The position numbers were made by a program, and so were the translations under genes. Positions 41,822 through 51,432 of a stretch of DNA of 64,000 bases are shown one piece after another; position 1 is the stretch's first letter; the number at the start of each line of letters is the position of its first letter. The stretch lies in NCBI RefSeq assembly GCF_000722705.1, contig NZ_JPFW01000009.1, forward strand, positions 1 to 64,000. The letters run 5' to 3'. Source of the stretch: Streptococcus mitis (GTDB taxonomy: Bacteria > Bacillota > Bacilli > Lactobacillales > Streptococcaceae). The notes beneath the pieces are model-generated. The model worked only from the letters and a program-made list of their open reading frames with translations. It was not told the origin of the DNA and did no database searches.

Positions 41822-42114
41822 CTACTGACTACTATTTTTAACCCCAACATATGCATAGGTTCGATTTCTAGGACACTCTTTTTCAGTCACCACCCTAAAA
41901 TAAAAACGATACTCCCTCCCATCCTTAGCATTTTCCTTGTTTAAGGCAAAGTAATTTTTCTGATTCAGCGCCATAGTGCGTAGGATGTCATCAATCAAGA
42001 AAGTCAGAGGTACATTCATGGCAGAGTATTTTTGAAAATCCTCTTCAAAACGAATATAGTCATCTGAAAATAATCCATCTGCAGTTTGTTTTCATACAGC
42101 TCTTTTCTAGTCAT
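41822..42114 (-). pseudogene. DUF5960-type small protein, frameshifted
   Basis: The ATG at 42112-42114 opens MTRKELYENKLQMDYF. The frame then breaks, and the homologous continuation SDDYIRFEEDFQKYS with NVPLTFLIDDILR is in another frame down to the stop at 41822. One extra A in the A4 run at 42067-42070 (plus strand) would restore a continuous protein of about 97 residues. Start overlaps the YolD-like gene by 8 bases, so it was the fourth gene of the SOS operon. A shorter product from the ATG at 42017-42019 remains possible. The loss may be real or a homopolymer error. Confidence 0.7.
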
Positions 42115-42469
42115 AAACCCCTTCCTCCCACAGTCGAATTTCTAGGATATCTGCAAGCTCTATCAGCCTGTAACCATCGCTTGTTCTGATAGATAAAAAT
42201 TTAGAGGATAACTCCCTCACCTTACCGATAATAGTGACTTTCTGCTTCTTTTCCTTGACCACAAAACTTCCCTTCAGTTGGCCAACATAAAGCTGAGAAA
42301 GTAAGTGTAACTTCTCATCTGGAGTCAAATCCGTCGAAAAATCAACACGGTTTTTTTCTTCACTGAGCGAACTGGTGTGTTCTGATAGGTAAAATCCCAT
42401 CCACTTCTGCATACCTGGATCTTGATAATCTCGCGCGGATTGAAAGGGTAAATAAGAACGATCAATCAT
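42107..42469 (-). CDS. YolD-like protein of the SOS operon
   Basis: 120 residues. Starts MIDRSYLPFQSARDYQDPGM. The C-terminal part (VTIIGKVRELSSKFLSI, then EIRLWEE) is the YolD-like small beta-barrel found next to Y-family polymerases in Firmicutes. Start overlaps the umuC stop (ATGA). Thought to accompany translesion polymerases; mechanism not established. Confidence 0.8.
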   Translation of the reverse strand: MIDRSYLPFQSARDYQDPGMQKWMGFYLSEHTSSLSEEKNRVDFSTDLTPDEKLHLLSQLYVGQLKGSFVVKEKKQKVTIIGKVRELSSKFLSIRTSDGYRLIELADILEIRLWEEGVYD

Positions 42470-43881
42470 TTTAATCCATCTAAACCTCCAGCAGAATGGC
42501 CCCCAATCAGCTTGCTTCTAGCAAGACTCCTAGATGCTTCTTCCAGTGCATTGGCTTTTAAAAGAGAAGTGAAACCAAATTCTTCCCGAATAGAGTCAAT
42601 AGCCGTCTGGAGCCTTTCTTCTTTTTCTAACTTGTCAACATCATCAAAGAGGGAAATCAAGCTAAAGGACTCATCCACAAATCCTGAATAGTTGACTCCG
42701 ACACTTCTGACCGCTCCAGAAGTGTATTTATTATGAAATAACTTCAAAACATGATCTGTTAAGACAGCTGTATTATTGGTCGGTTCGACCTTCATTTGTG
42801 TGTGAATAGATTGCCGGATCTCCTGTTTAGAGAAACCGACATAGATAGAAACAAGGGTTGTTTTCTTTCCCGCCCTTCTCAATCGAATAGCCACCTGCTC
42901 CGCCATTTCTCGAAGAATAATTTCGATATCCCGCAGCTTCACGTAGTCTCTAGGTAGGATTTGAGAATTTCCCAAACCTTGGGACTTGGATTTATAGGGC
43001 TTATGAACATTGCTCTCATCAATCCCATTAGCATGAAACCACAAACGCAGACCAGCCTGACCGAGAACTTTCTGTAGCTGGTCTGGATTGCTGGTAGCCA
43101 ATTCTTTGATGGAACAAATCCCCAAGGCATTCAAGCGTTTCTCCATCCGCCTGCCAATCCCCCAAAAGTCTGTCATCTTAGGAATGGCCCAGACCTTCTC
43201 TTCCACATCCTGATAAGACCAGTTGGCCCTCATGGTCGGAGTGTGCTTGGCCTCATTATCCAGAGCCAACTTTGCCAGTAAGGGATTGGCATTGGACATG
43301 CCCACTGTAGAGTAAATCCCTGTCTGCCTCCAAATATCCCTCTGAATACGAGCAGAAAGCAGATCCAGCTTGTCTTTGCGAGAGAGACTCTTGTCTGGGA
43401 TGAAGTAGTTGAGTGAACTAGTCAGGTCAATAAAGCCCTCATCAATAGAGTAGGGATAAATATCATCTGGACTGCCATAGTTTTGAAAGATTCGTTGAAT
43501 TTCCATATTGACTGCTATGTATTCATCCATCCGAGGAGGCACAATCAAGGTCGCTTGAGCCCAATCTTCGATGTAACGAACATAGTCCAAGTCGGTAGGC
43601 AAGCCTTGCTTTCGAGCATTGTAATAGGAAAATTTGCGCGTTTTGATATCAAAAGGCAGATCATAGGCCCGACCAACATTGGACTTGCCAAAAATCTTCT
43701 TAAACATGGGAGAGGAAGCTAGGATAAGACCAGTAGAATTATCTGCTCGACTCATGACACAAAGCGAAGTCTTCAGCGGATGCAAGCCCCTTTTCACACA
43801 CTCAACGCTGGCATAAAAGGATTTCATATCAACAAAGGCAATGTCACTTTTGGGCTCTCTGGAATAATCAAAGTAGCCCAT
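42466..43881 (-). CDS. Y-family DNA polymerase, UmuC/ImpB/MucB type
   Basis: 471 residues. Error-prone translesion polymerase: N-terminal IAFVDMKSFYASVECV (metal-binding Asp, steric gate region), YSIDEGFIDLT (second acidic motif), helix-hairpin-helix WGIGRRMEKRLNALGI, little-finger domain after about 240. No RecA-binding UmuD gene is present; the LexA-like repressor sits just upstream. Similar umuC genes occur on streptococcal integrative elements and in chromosomes. Confidence 0.93.
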   Translation of the reverse strand: MGYFDYSREPKSDIAFVDMKSFYASVECVKRGLHPLKTSLCVMSRADNSTGLILASSPMFKKIFGKSNVGRAYDLPFDIKTRKFSYYNARKQGLPTDLDYVRYIEDWAQATLIVPPRMDEYIAVNMEIQRIFQNYGSPDDIYPYSIDEGFIDLTSSLNYFIPDKSLSRKDKLDLLSARIQRDIWRQTGIYSTVGMSNANPLLAKLALDNEAKHTPTMRANWSYQDVEEKVWAIPKMTDFWGIGRRMEKRLNALGICSIKELATSNPDQLQKVLGQAGLRLWFHANGIDESNVHKPYKSKSQGLGNSQILPRDYVKLRDIEIILREMAEQVAIRLRRAGKKTTLVSIYVGFSKQEIRQSIHTQMKVEPTNNTAVLTDHVLKLFHNKYTSGAVRSVGVNYSGFVDESFSLISLFDDVDKLEKEERLQTAIDSIREEFGFTSLLKANALEEASRSLARSKLIGGHSAGGLDGLK

Positions 43882-43884
43882 AGG

Positions 43885-44571
43885 CTAGCCCTCCATTGGC
43901 ACAAAGTTCCCAACGATAATCCCTACAATCCGAGGATCTTCCTCATAGGAAATGAAAATGTCCTTGTATTTAGGATTAATAGAAACCAGACGCAAGCCAT
44001 CTTCCTCTCGATAGACCCGCTTGATATAGGTTTGGTTGTTACAAACCACCGCATAAACAGCCCCGTCATAGTCAAATCCCGTCTCTCGAATCAGAGCCAC
44101 TGAACCATTTTGATATTTAGGTTCCATGGAGTCCCCAGACACCCAAGACGCAAAATCATGGGCCAACTCCTCATTAAAGTAAACCGTATCAAAATTCCTG
44201 TCATCGTAGACTGACGCCCCGATCCCTGCTGACATGCGTTCGTAGACACGGTACTCGTAGAGGCGCTCTGGCATGGTCGCCACTTTCTGGGATTGTTCCT
44301 CTTGAGCCAGATTGCGAGCATAAAGAACAACCTTTTCCTTTCCTTGTTTGGAGAGGCTATTGTAGAGACGGACAATCTCGATCTGAGTGAAATAACCTTT
44401 TGCTACTTTTAAAATGTTCTCTAACTGAGCAACTTTCTCCTGGGACGGTTCCTTAATCCCACGTTCCCAAGCCGAGTAAGCCTGAAAACTAATCCCAAGT
44501 TGCTCTGCAATTTCCTTCTGTGTCAATTTTAACTCTTTCCTCCGAGCCTTGAGTTTTTCTGGTTGATACAT
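43885..44571 (-). CDS. LexA/HdiR-like repressor with S24 peptidase
   Basis: 228 residues. XRE helix-turn-helix (about 10-60, LTQKEIAEQLGISFQAYSAWE) and C-terminal S24 peptidase: cleavage Ala-Gly (SAGIGAS, about 117), catalytic Ser in SGDSMEP and Lys in TYIKRVYREE. This is the layout of Lactococcus HdiR, a DNA-damage repressor that self-cleaves with RecA. First gene of the umuC operon, three bases ahead of umuC. Its promoter carries two palindromes that recur at 61787-61834. Confidence 0.92.
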   Translation of the reverse strand: MYQPEKLKARRKELKLTQKEIAEQLGISFQAYSAWERGIKEPSQEKVAQLENILKVAKGYFTQIEIVRLYNSLSKQGKEKVVLYARNLAQEEQSQKVATMPERLYEYRVYERMSAGIGASVYDDRNFDTVYFNEELAHDFASWVSGDSMEPKYQNGSVALIRETGFDYDGAVYAVVCNNQTYIKRVYREEDGLRLVSINPKYKDIFISYEEDPRIVGIIVGNFVPMEG

Positions 44572-44661
44572 ACTTCACCTCCTATTATATGCTTGAATGG
44601 AGAACATCTCCCTTAGAAAGACTACTCGATGGTTGAACTTACACTTATACTTTCACAACTC

Positions 44662-44712
44662 AACCAATTTGGTTTAGTTTTATTATATAAAAAAAGTTGA
44701 CAAATGTCTACT
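44662..44712 (-). promoter_or_regulatory. HdiR promoter with two palindromic operators
   Basis: Minus strand: -35 TAGACA (44705-44710), 17-base spacer, -10 TATAAT (44682-44687). The -35 lies inside the inverted repeat AGTAGAC-N4-GTCAACT (44695-44712) and a second palindrome AACCAAATTGGTT (44662-44674) lies near +1. Expected target of the HdiR-like repressor. Confidence 0.75.
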
Positions 44713-44749
44713 AGGAATATTAGAAACATCGTGAGTTTTCATCAAACTA

Positions 44750-44789
44750 AAAGGACTTAGCCCTGTATGATACAGAACTAAATCCTTTG
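44750..44789 (-). terminator. terminator of the peptide transporter gene
   Basis: Long stem AAAGGATTTAGTTCTGTA / TACAGGGCTAAGTCCTTT with short loop, 50-90 bases after the dtpT stop. Confidence 0.7.
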
Positions 44790-44838
44790 AATGAATAATT
44801 GCTCTAACTTTTAGAATCCGTACAGAAATTCCAATTTT

Positions 44839-46311
44839 TTATTTGATACCAGCCATTAGTTTTTCAATGCGCGGAACGTAGAAGAGTAAGATAATACTGA
44901 ACACAATCGTAATTCCTCCAACAATTCCATAGTAAGCGACTTCCGTTTCGCTTGTATAAAATTTTACAATTTGAGCATTGATAGCTTGAGCAGCAGCATT
45001 ACTCAAGAACCAGATAGACATCATTTGTGCTTGGAAGGATTTTGGTGCTAGCTTAGTAGTGACTGATAGACCAATAGGCGAAATCAACATTTCCCCCACA
45101 ATCACAATAGCCCAACTCATAATCAACCAGAAAGGACTGACTTTAACATCTGTCCCAAAGAGCATCCCTGGTAACATCATCCACAAGAAGGATAGACCTG
45201 CCGCAAATAAACCGTAAGCAAATTTCTTAGAAGAGGACGGTTGATTTTTACCCATTTTCCCCCACAACCACGCAAAAATCGGCACATAAATCATAATGAA
45301 AAGTGGATTGATACTTTGGAAAAAGCTAGATGGAAAATGAATCTGATTCCCAAATACATTAAAGTAGAGTCGAGTCTGATCATCCGCAAATAGAGCGAGA
45401 ACAACAGACCCCTGCTCCTCAATAGACCAGAAGAGTACTCCAGCGATAAATAAAGGAATGTAGGCAAATACTCGGGATCTCTCAGTAGCAGTTATTTTCT
45501 GACTAGATAAAATTTTGAAGAAATAGTAGATTGGAATGATTACCGCAATTACTGTAAAGATATTAACAATCATATCCACGTTAAACTGGTGAGTAAAGAC
45601 TAAACCTATAACCACAAGAATAACCATGACAAGTGTAATCAGCAAGCGTTTAATCAAGTTCTGCTGGTCCTTCTGTGAAAGTGGATCAGTGGGGTAAAGA
45701 CTTGATTCAGGCAGATATTTCTTCCCATCTAAAACATACTTCACCAAACCAAAGAACATCCCAATGGCAGCTAATGAGAAACCTAGATGGAAATTGACTT
45801 CCTGACCTAGATACCCCACTAGATAAGGGGCAACGAAGGCACCTAAGTTAATACCAAAGACAAAGATACTAAATCCTGCATCCCGTCTATCATCCTCTTT
45901 CTCATAAATACCCCCAACCATATCTGAGATATTAGGTTTTAAAAATCCAGTACCAAAGATAATCAAGGCAATAGAAAGATAGAGAGCTACTTGTCCAAAA
46001 GGTGTTGCCAAAGCAATATGCCCTAGCATAATCAGAATACCACCGTAAAAGACGGTCTTACGGCTTCCTAAAATACGGTCACTGACAAAACCACCGACAA
46101 CCGAGGATAAAAATACCAGCGAGCCATAAATCGCCATAACCGATGCAGCCGTGGTCTTATCCATCCCCAACCCACCATCTTGCACACTATAGTACATATA
46201 GTAAAGTAGGATAGCTCGCATCCCATAGTAAGAAAAGCGCTCCCACATCTCTGTAAAGAAGAGGGTGGACAAGCCAATAGGATGTCCAAAAAATGTTTTC
46301 TGTTTTTCCAT
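44839..46311 (-). CDS. dtpT: proton-dependent di/tripeptide transporter (POT family)
   Basis: 490 residues, 12 to 14 membrane helices. Signature ExxERFSYYGM near residue 20 (proton coupling), a second PTR2 motif FSIFVFGINLGAF near 150, and WSIEEQGSV near 300. Takes up di- and tripeptides. Monocistronic, terminator behind. ATG with AAGGAG upstream. Not a standard gene of this pneumococcal neighbourhood as I remember it. Confidence 0.92.
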   Translation of the reverse strand: MEKQKTFFGHPIGLSTLFFTEMWERFSYYGMRAILLYYMYYSVQDGGLGMDKTTAASVMAIYGSLVFLSSVVGGFVSDRILGSRKTVFYGGILIMLGHIALATPFGQVALYLSIALIIFGTGFLKPNISDMVGGIYEKEDDRRDAGFSIFVFGINLGAFVAPYLVGYLGQEVNFHLGFSLAAIGMFFGLVKYVLDGKKYLPESSLYPTDPLSQKDQQNLIKRLLITLVMVILVVIGLVFTHQFNVDMIVNIFTVIAVIIPIYYFFKILSSQKITATERSRVFAYIPLFIAGVLFWSIEEQGSVVLALFADDQTRLYFNVFGNQIHFPSSFFQSINPLFIMIYVPIFAWLWGKMGKNQPSSSKKFAYGLFAAGLSFLWMMLPGMLFGTDVKVSPFWLIMSWAIVIVGEMLISPIGLSVTTKLAPKSFQAQMMSIWFLSNAAAQAINAQIVKFYTSETEVAYYGIVGGITIVFSIILLFYVPRIEKLMAGIK

Positions 46312-46424
46312 ATATATTCTCCTTGAACGATATAATAATTCATTTTACAGAATTTTCAAACAAATGTCAAACAAATCCTGTTTGTTTTAGAAAATTTTTT
46401 GGAAAAATCTAACCTCTCATACTT

Positions 46425-46531
46425 ATACTCAATGAAAATCAAAAAGCAAACTAGGAAGCTAGCCGCAAGCTGTACTTGAGTACGGTAAGGCGACGCTGAC
46501 GTGGTTTGAATTTGATTTTCGAAGAGTATTA
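46425..46531. repeat. BOX element (A-C type)
   Basis: 107 bases, nearly identical to the copy at 10569-10674, with the same missing boxB. Confidence 0.85.
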
Positions 46532-46559
46532 ATTCCACCATAAAAATCCCTTTCCGACT

Positions 46560-46590
46560 AACTTCCACTTCGGTCAGGCAAGTGGAAGTT
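46560..46590. repeat. perfect hairpin
   Basis: AACTTCCACT / AGTGGAAGTT around an 11-base loop. No T run, so it could be a processing site or weak terminator for the GH31 transcript, or an RNA structure in the dtpT leader. Confidence 0.5.
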
Positions 46591-46798
46591 GCTTTGAAAA
46601 ATTACCTTTTAAAATTTGCTCTTGTTTAGTTAAAAAAAGAGGCTGGACAAAAAGTCTTTAAAATCATAAAAACATCCCTATGCCAAACTTGTAATTACTA
46701 AAATACAAGTCAATAAGCATAGAGATGTAAAACTATTACACATTAAAAAATAAATAATTAGCACTTAAAGAATAGAAATTGTATACGAAATGTCTCAA

Positions 46799-49012
46799 TT
46801 AGTTTTGGCTAGTAAATATCATTTCCAACAAACGTCCTCTCAATTCCTTATCCTGATGATGCAAGATATTCATTAAGTCATGAGAATTTTTAGCATTGAT
46901 GAATTGATTTAACAATCGATCTTTTAATTCATATGGAAGAGAAGCCGTCTTTAGTAGTCTAAAAACTTCGTCATTTAGAGATGTCCTTTTATTATCTTTA
47001 CATTCAAATCTAGCTGTAGTATTCTTATTTGACAACTCAATGATAGACACATTCGTTCCTTTAAAATGAATTCTATGTCTTCTATTGCTTGGAAGGATAC
47101 TAGAATCTCCTTGTAATACTAACTCTACCATTCCCATTTCCCAGTCGATTGATAATCTTGTTTTATATCTTTGACCATTTTGATCTTCAGTCATTTCAAA
47201 AGAATGTTGTTTGCCTGGGAATACATACCAATCTACAACTTCAGGTAAATCAACACCCATATCTATCTCAGAACCAACCAATGGAATGATTGCACCACTC
47301 TTTGCAAACACAGGTATAGTCGAAATGTCCCTATAAACACTTAACTTCACACCACCTGTGTATTTTTTCTCTGAAAAGAAGTCATACCATTCACCTTCAG
47401 GGAACCATACATCTACTTTTGCAGATTGGAATGCCAAATCCATCTTTTCTACAATGGGAGCCACCAGCAGTTCTGTTCCAAAAAAGTATTGGTTTGGAAC
47501 ATTATAGCTCTCATCATTCTCTGGATAGAAATAATACATTGGGCTGATTAATGGGGCGCCTTCCTCATGTGTCTTTACATTCATAGTATATAGATATGGA
47601 ATCATCTGATGTCTCAAACGAAGGTATTTCTTCATAATCTTAGATGTTGTTTCTGAAAAAAACCAAGGTTCTTTACTATTGAAGGGACTTCTGGAACTAT
47701 GTAATCGAGTTATCGGACTAAAAACGCCAAACTGTAGCCATCTAGTTTGTAGCTCTTCGTCATAATCCCCCAGCATGTGCCCACCAATATCATGACTCCA
47801 CCAACTATAACCGATATTTGATGCTGTCGCTGTAAAATAAGGTTGAAATCTTAAGGAATTCCAACTAATAATAGTATCCCCTGAAAAACCAACAGGATAA
47901 CGGTGACTACCAGGACCCGCATACCTTGATAAAATCAAGCCACCTTCTTCATTTTTACAACTATCCTGATAATGATAATGGTTTAAAAGCCATAGTGGAT
48001 CCAACATGCCTTGAGTCCCTTGTTGCCAGTCAATCCACCAAAAATCTACTCCCTGCTTTTCTAGCTCATAATGAACATCTTTAAAATAGGATTCCCTAAA
48101 AGAGGGATTAAAAAAATCAAAAATGGCAGGTTCTTCTAATTCTACATTTAACCCCAATCGTTTGGCAACTAGAGGATAAGCTTCTTCATAAGCCCGTATA
48201 CCATCAGCAGGATGGACATTTAAGGAGAGTTTCAACTTTCTATCATGAAGTTGTTGCAATAACTGTTCTGGATTAGGTATTAAGTTTTTATTCCAACTAT
48301 ATCCTGTCCAGCCACTTCCAAAACGAGCTGGAATTTCAGTTATGTGCCAATCCATATCTAAAACACCGATAGATAATGGAATGTTCTCTGTTTCAAATCT
48401 GTCTATTAAATCCAAGTATTCATCCGACGTATAAGGCCAATATCTACTCCACCAATTGCCTAAAGCATATCTTGGCAACAAGGGTGTTGAACCAGTCAAA
48501 TGGTAAAAATCTCTGATTGCTCCTCTATAATCATGCCCATAGGCAAAGAAATACAGGTCAATTTGATTTTCTCTCTCAATATAACCAGACTGTTCATCCC
48601 AAATAAATCCTTGAGAATCATCCAATAAGGCAATACCACTTCGACTAATAATTCCATCTTCTAATGGGATTGCTCCATCTGCCTCATCAAGAGTCCGAGC
48701 TGTTCCTTTTAACGTTTCAATAGATTCACCAAAATACCAGCGACTACCATATACAGCAAAATTCCCTTTTAATTCTATAAATAAATTTTCGGCGTTAAAT
48801 TCTCCTTTATTAAAATGCAAATGAAAATAGTCCGTCATAATATCTAGTACATTTGATGTCTCAATAGAATCTAACGAAACATCACCAAAATCTCTATTAT
48901 AGATAAGTTGTGTCGTTCTATCCTCAAAACTTCCAGTTTTAGAGTATTCTAACCTTACTAACTTGTCTGTTAATACAGAGATTCTATAAAACTCTCCCTT
49001 AAAAATTTTCAA
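46799..49012 (-). CDS. GH31 family glycoside hydrolase
   Basis: 737 residues from a TTG start (49010-49012) with GGAGG eight bases upstream; TTG overlaps the previous stop as TTGA. N-terminal beta domain, (beta/alpha)8 barrel from about 190, C-terminal beta domains. The nucleophile strand reads DFWWIDWQQG, unlike the WxDMNE of classic alpha-glucosidases, and LDMDWHIT lies earlier. So this is a GH31 subgroup whose sugar I cannot name. No signal peptide: cytoplasmic, acting on sugar imported by the neighbouring ABC transporter. Preceded by the DUF624 gene. Confidence 0.9.
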   Translation of the reverse strand: MKIFKGEFYRISVLTDKLVRLEYSKTGSFEDRTTQLIYNRDFGDVSLDSIETSNVLDIMTDYFHLHFNKGEFNAENLFIELKGNFAVYGSRWYFGESIETLKGTARTLDEADGAIPLEDGIISRSGIALLDDSQGFIWDEQSGYIERENQIDLYFFAYGHDYRGAIRDFYHLTGSTPLLPRYALGNWWSRYWPYTSDEYLDLIDRFETENIPLSIGVLDMDWHITEIPARFGSGWTGYSWNKNLIPNPEQLLQQLHDRKLKLSLNVHPADGIRAYEEAYPLVAKRLGLNVELEEPAIFDFFNPSFRESYFKDVHYELEKQGVDFWWIDWQQGTQGMLDPLWLLNHYHYQDSCKNEEGGLILSRYAGPGSHRYPVGFSGDTIISWNSLRFQPYFTATASNIGYSWWSHDIGGHMLGDYDEELQTRWLQFGVFSPITRLHSSRSPFNSKEPWFFSETTSKIMKKYLRLRHQMIPYLYTMNVKTHEEGAPLISPMYYFYPENDESYNVPNQYFFGTELLVAPIVEKMDLAFQSAKVDVWFPEGEWYDFFSEKKYTGGVKLSVYRDISTIPVFAKSGAIIPLVGSEIDMGVDLPEVVDWYVFPGKQHSFEMTEDQNGQRYKTRLSIDWEMGMVELVLQGDSSILPSNRRHRIHFKGTNVSIIELSNKNTTARFECKDNKRTSLNDEVFRLLKTASLPYELKDRLLNQFINAKNSHDLMNILHHQDKELRGRLLEMIFTSQN

Positions 49013-49653
49013 TTTGTTTCCCTCCTCTTATTAAATCTCTTTACTTTATCAAACATTTTATTCGTTACCATTACATTCATCAATCCACAAAAAGCAAATC
49101 CTCCAAATGTAAATACGTAAATAGCTGTTAAAACTCGTTCTGGACTACTAAAACTCATATACAGTACAGAAATATTAAATAAAACCAAAATGATAGCTTG
49201 CATTGGATTTAAAATACAAATTAATACGCTATTTACAATACTATTTTTTAGATTATCTTTAAATAGACCAATATAGGGAAAAACAACACTCATAAAAAGT
49301 ATTATAACAAATAAAAAGGGCAACACTAACAATAAACTATACTCTGAAAATAAACTTGAATAGCCCCAAAGACAATAGTTCACATATAAAAGTAATTCTA
49401 TTAGGAGGATAAACAACCAAATAAAGGTTGATTGTTTTAAATTTTGTCTAAAGATCCGAAAATAATGATAAGCAATATCGGTATCTTTACCTTTTAAAAT
49501 ACGATACCACATTGTCGTAAGAGAAGTTAGTGATGCCCCAATTGTAACTATTGGAATACAACTAACAATAAATAGAGTATTTAAAATAATTAAATCTGTC
49601 AAAAAAGTTAAAATTCTAACCACTTTTCCATCTAATGAAAATAATTTTTGCAT
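49009..49653 (-). CDS. DUF624 (YesL-type) membrane protein
   Basis: 214 residues, five membrane helices, starting FSLDGKVVRILTFLTDLII. DUF624 proteins accompany LplABC/YteP-YesO type sugar importers and YesMN regulators in Firmicutes; role unknown. Translationally coupled to the GH31 gene by the TTGA overlap. Separated from the binding-protein gene by a strong hairpin. Confidence 0.85.
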   Translation of the reverse strand: MQKLFSLDGKVVRILTFLTDLIILNTLFIVSCIPIVTIGASLTSLTTMWYRILKGKDTDIAYHYFRIFRQNLKQSTFIWLFILLIELLLYVNYCLWGYSSLFSEYSLLLVLPFLFVIILFMSVVFPYIGLFKDNLKNSIVNSVLICILNPMQAIILVLFNISVLYMSFSSPERVLTAIYVFTFGGFAFCGLMNVMVTNKMFDKVKRFNKRRETN

Positions 49654-49770
49654 AATATATTCTCCATAAAATCAATCGTCTTAACTCTATATTTTAGAAT
49701 GTCAGTTGCACAAAAATATTACCTAAATTATTTAAAAAACATTTCCAAATTTCTTTAAAAATTAGAATAA

Positions 49771-49809
49771 AGGAAGCGAGATAATTTGATGTTATCAGTC
49801 TCGCTTCCT
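49771..49809 (-). terminator. hairpin between binding protein and DUF624 genes
   Basis: Perfect stem AGGAAGCGAGA / TCTCGCTTCCT. Likely terminator or attenuator that lets the importer genes be expressed more strongly than DUF624-GH31. Confidence 0.8.
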
Positions 49810-49857
49810 GTAATTAGCTAGTCCCTTGTTTATACAACCAAGAGTTCATATAAAGTA

Positions 49858-51423
49858 TTACTCTTTTACTTCTTTTTGGTAACGATTATATGCTTCCTGT
49901 TGAATCTTCATAAATTCGTCCAATCCCATATTCTTAAGAGTTTCTTTGTATGAGTCCCATTCTTTTTCTATGCCACCTTCAACTACCCATTTAGATGCTT
50001 GTTGTTTGACATAAGATTCAATACTCACATAGATTGATGATAATTTGTTAAGCTCTTCTTGTGAATAAATCACATTAGGGTAAGCTGGCAACGCAAATTG
50101 TTTCAAATCTTGGTCCATCTTCAATTTCAATCCATCACCTTGTGTTTGATCGATTTCTACGCGACTATTGATATCATCGCTTACGTATTTAGGTCCAAAA
50201 TCTCGAAGTGAATGAATCCATGCATACTCATCGGCTGATTTACCATCTTTAGGAGGTAATACTTTAAACTTATCACCATTCTTTTCAGTAGCTATTCCAA
50301 ATGATCCATAGAAATTCTGAATACTTGCTTCATCTGTATATAGTTTATCCAACCATTTCAATAATTTAGCAGGGTTTTTGCTCTTATTTGTAATCAAAAT
50401 TTCATTGCGGCCATAGTTGTAATGATCTGGGTCAGAAAAGACATATTGTTTTCCATCCATACCTTTTAAAGCAGGTAGAGCAATATATTCACTTGAATGT
50501 AAGCCAAACGTTGCATCTGCTGTCCAACCACTAGAAACACCTACTCTAGATACTCCCTTATCCATACGTTTCGCTACACTCATAGAGGTATCTTCTGTAA
50601 AGATTTCCGGATCAATCAAACCTTTTTTATAAGATTCGTGCATTGCTGCAATCCCTTGTTTGTAACTTTCTTCTGTACGAAGGTAGACTGGTTTTCCATC
50701 TTTTACAGACATTTCATACGTATTATCTGCACCTAAACGATTATTGAACGGAAGAATATATGAGAATGTTGGATCAAAGTTTCCTGCTCCGAATGGAATT
50801 TCATCAGAAGCGTCTCCATTTCCGTTCGCATCTTTATCCTTAAATTCTTGTAGTACTTTTACTAAATCATCATAAGTTTCTGGAACCTTTAATCCTAAAT
50901 TATCTAGCCACTTTTTATTAATAAATAGCTGATTAGCTACTGTAGGACGCATCGGTAATTTTTTAGGCAGGCTGTAGATATGACCATCTGGTGAAGTAAT
51001 CATAGCTTTAATCTTAGGTTCTTTCTCCATAGCCTTAGTTAAATTAGGCATGTTCTCCTTGATTAAATCTTCCAATGGAATAAACAAAGATTGGTTCTGA
51101 GCAATTTCTGAATCTGTAAAAGCATTTGAACCTAAAAATGCATCTGGTAAATCTCCGCTAGCAACCAAAACAGATTTCTTATCTGACCAATCTGCTGCCA
51201 CAAGTGTATCCCATTTAACATCAATACCTGCTTCCTTGGCCGAATCTGTTAGAAAACCTTTATGATAATCTTCTCCCCAGTCAGACCAACGAACAGTCGT
51301 AATTTTATAAGAATCTTCTCCAGATTTATCATCCTTATTCGCATTATTGGAATTTGCGCAGGCTGTTAAGCCAGCAAGTGTAACTGTTCCTAAGAACAAA
51401 TATGTAAATGATTTATGTTTCAT
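49858..51423 (-). CDS. ABC sugar-binding lipoprotein (LplA/LipO type)
   Basis: 521 residues. Lipobox LAGLTAC (Cys 22) and a large two-lobed solute-binding fold typical of the LplA/YtcQ group. Ligand probably an oligosaccharide matching the GH31 enzyme. Third gene of the importer operon, ten bases after the second permease. ATPase is absent here; related systems share MsmK-type ATPases encoded elsewhere. Confidence 0.9.
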   Translation of the reverse strand: MKHKSFTYLFLGTVTLAGLTACANSNNANKDDKSGEDSYKITTVRWSDWGEDYHKGFLTDSAKEAGIDVKWDTLVAADWSDKKSVLVASGDLPDAFLGSNAFTDSEIAQNQSLFIPLEDLIKENMPNLTKAMEKEPKIKAMITSPDGHIYSLPKKLPMRPTVANQLFINKKWLDNLGLKVPETYDDLVKVLQEFKDKDANGNGDASDEIPFGAGNFDPTFSYILPFNNRLGADNTYEMSVKDGKPVYLRTEESYKQGIAAMHESYKKGLIDPEIFTEDTSMSVAKRMDKGVSRVGVSSGWTADATFGLHSSEYIALPALKGMDGKQYVFSDPDHYNYGRNEILITNKSKNPAKLLKWLDKLYTDEASIQNFYGSFGIATEKNGDKFKVLPPKDGKSADEYAWIHSLRDFGPKYVSDDINSRVEIDQTQGDGLKLKMDQDLKQFALPAYPNVIYSQEELNKLSSIYVSIESYVKQQASKWVVEGGIEKEWDSYKETLKNMGLDEFMKIQQEAYNRYQKEVKE

Positions 51424-51432
51424 GTTTTTCTC

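Larger units (their letters stand above)
46312..46798. other. intergenic region with BOX and hairpins
   Basis: 487 bases between dtpT and the GH31 gene, both on the minus strand. Holds the dtpT promoter region, a BOX (46425-46531), a perfect 10-base hairpin (46560-46590), a GAGGCTGGACAAAAAGTC stretch (about 46640) like ends of pneumococcal repeat or insertion elements, and an inverted repeat CTATGC..AACTTGTA / TACAAGT..GCATAG (46679-46726). No coding sequence seen. Confidence 0.5.
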
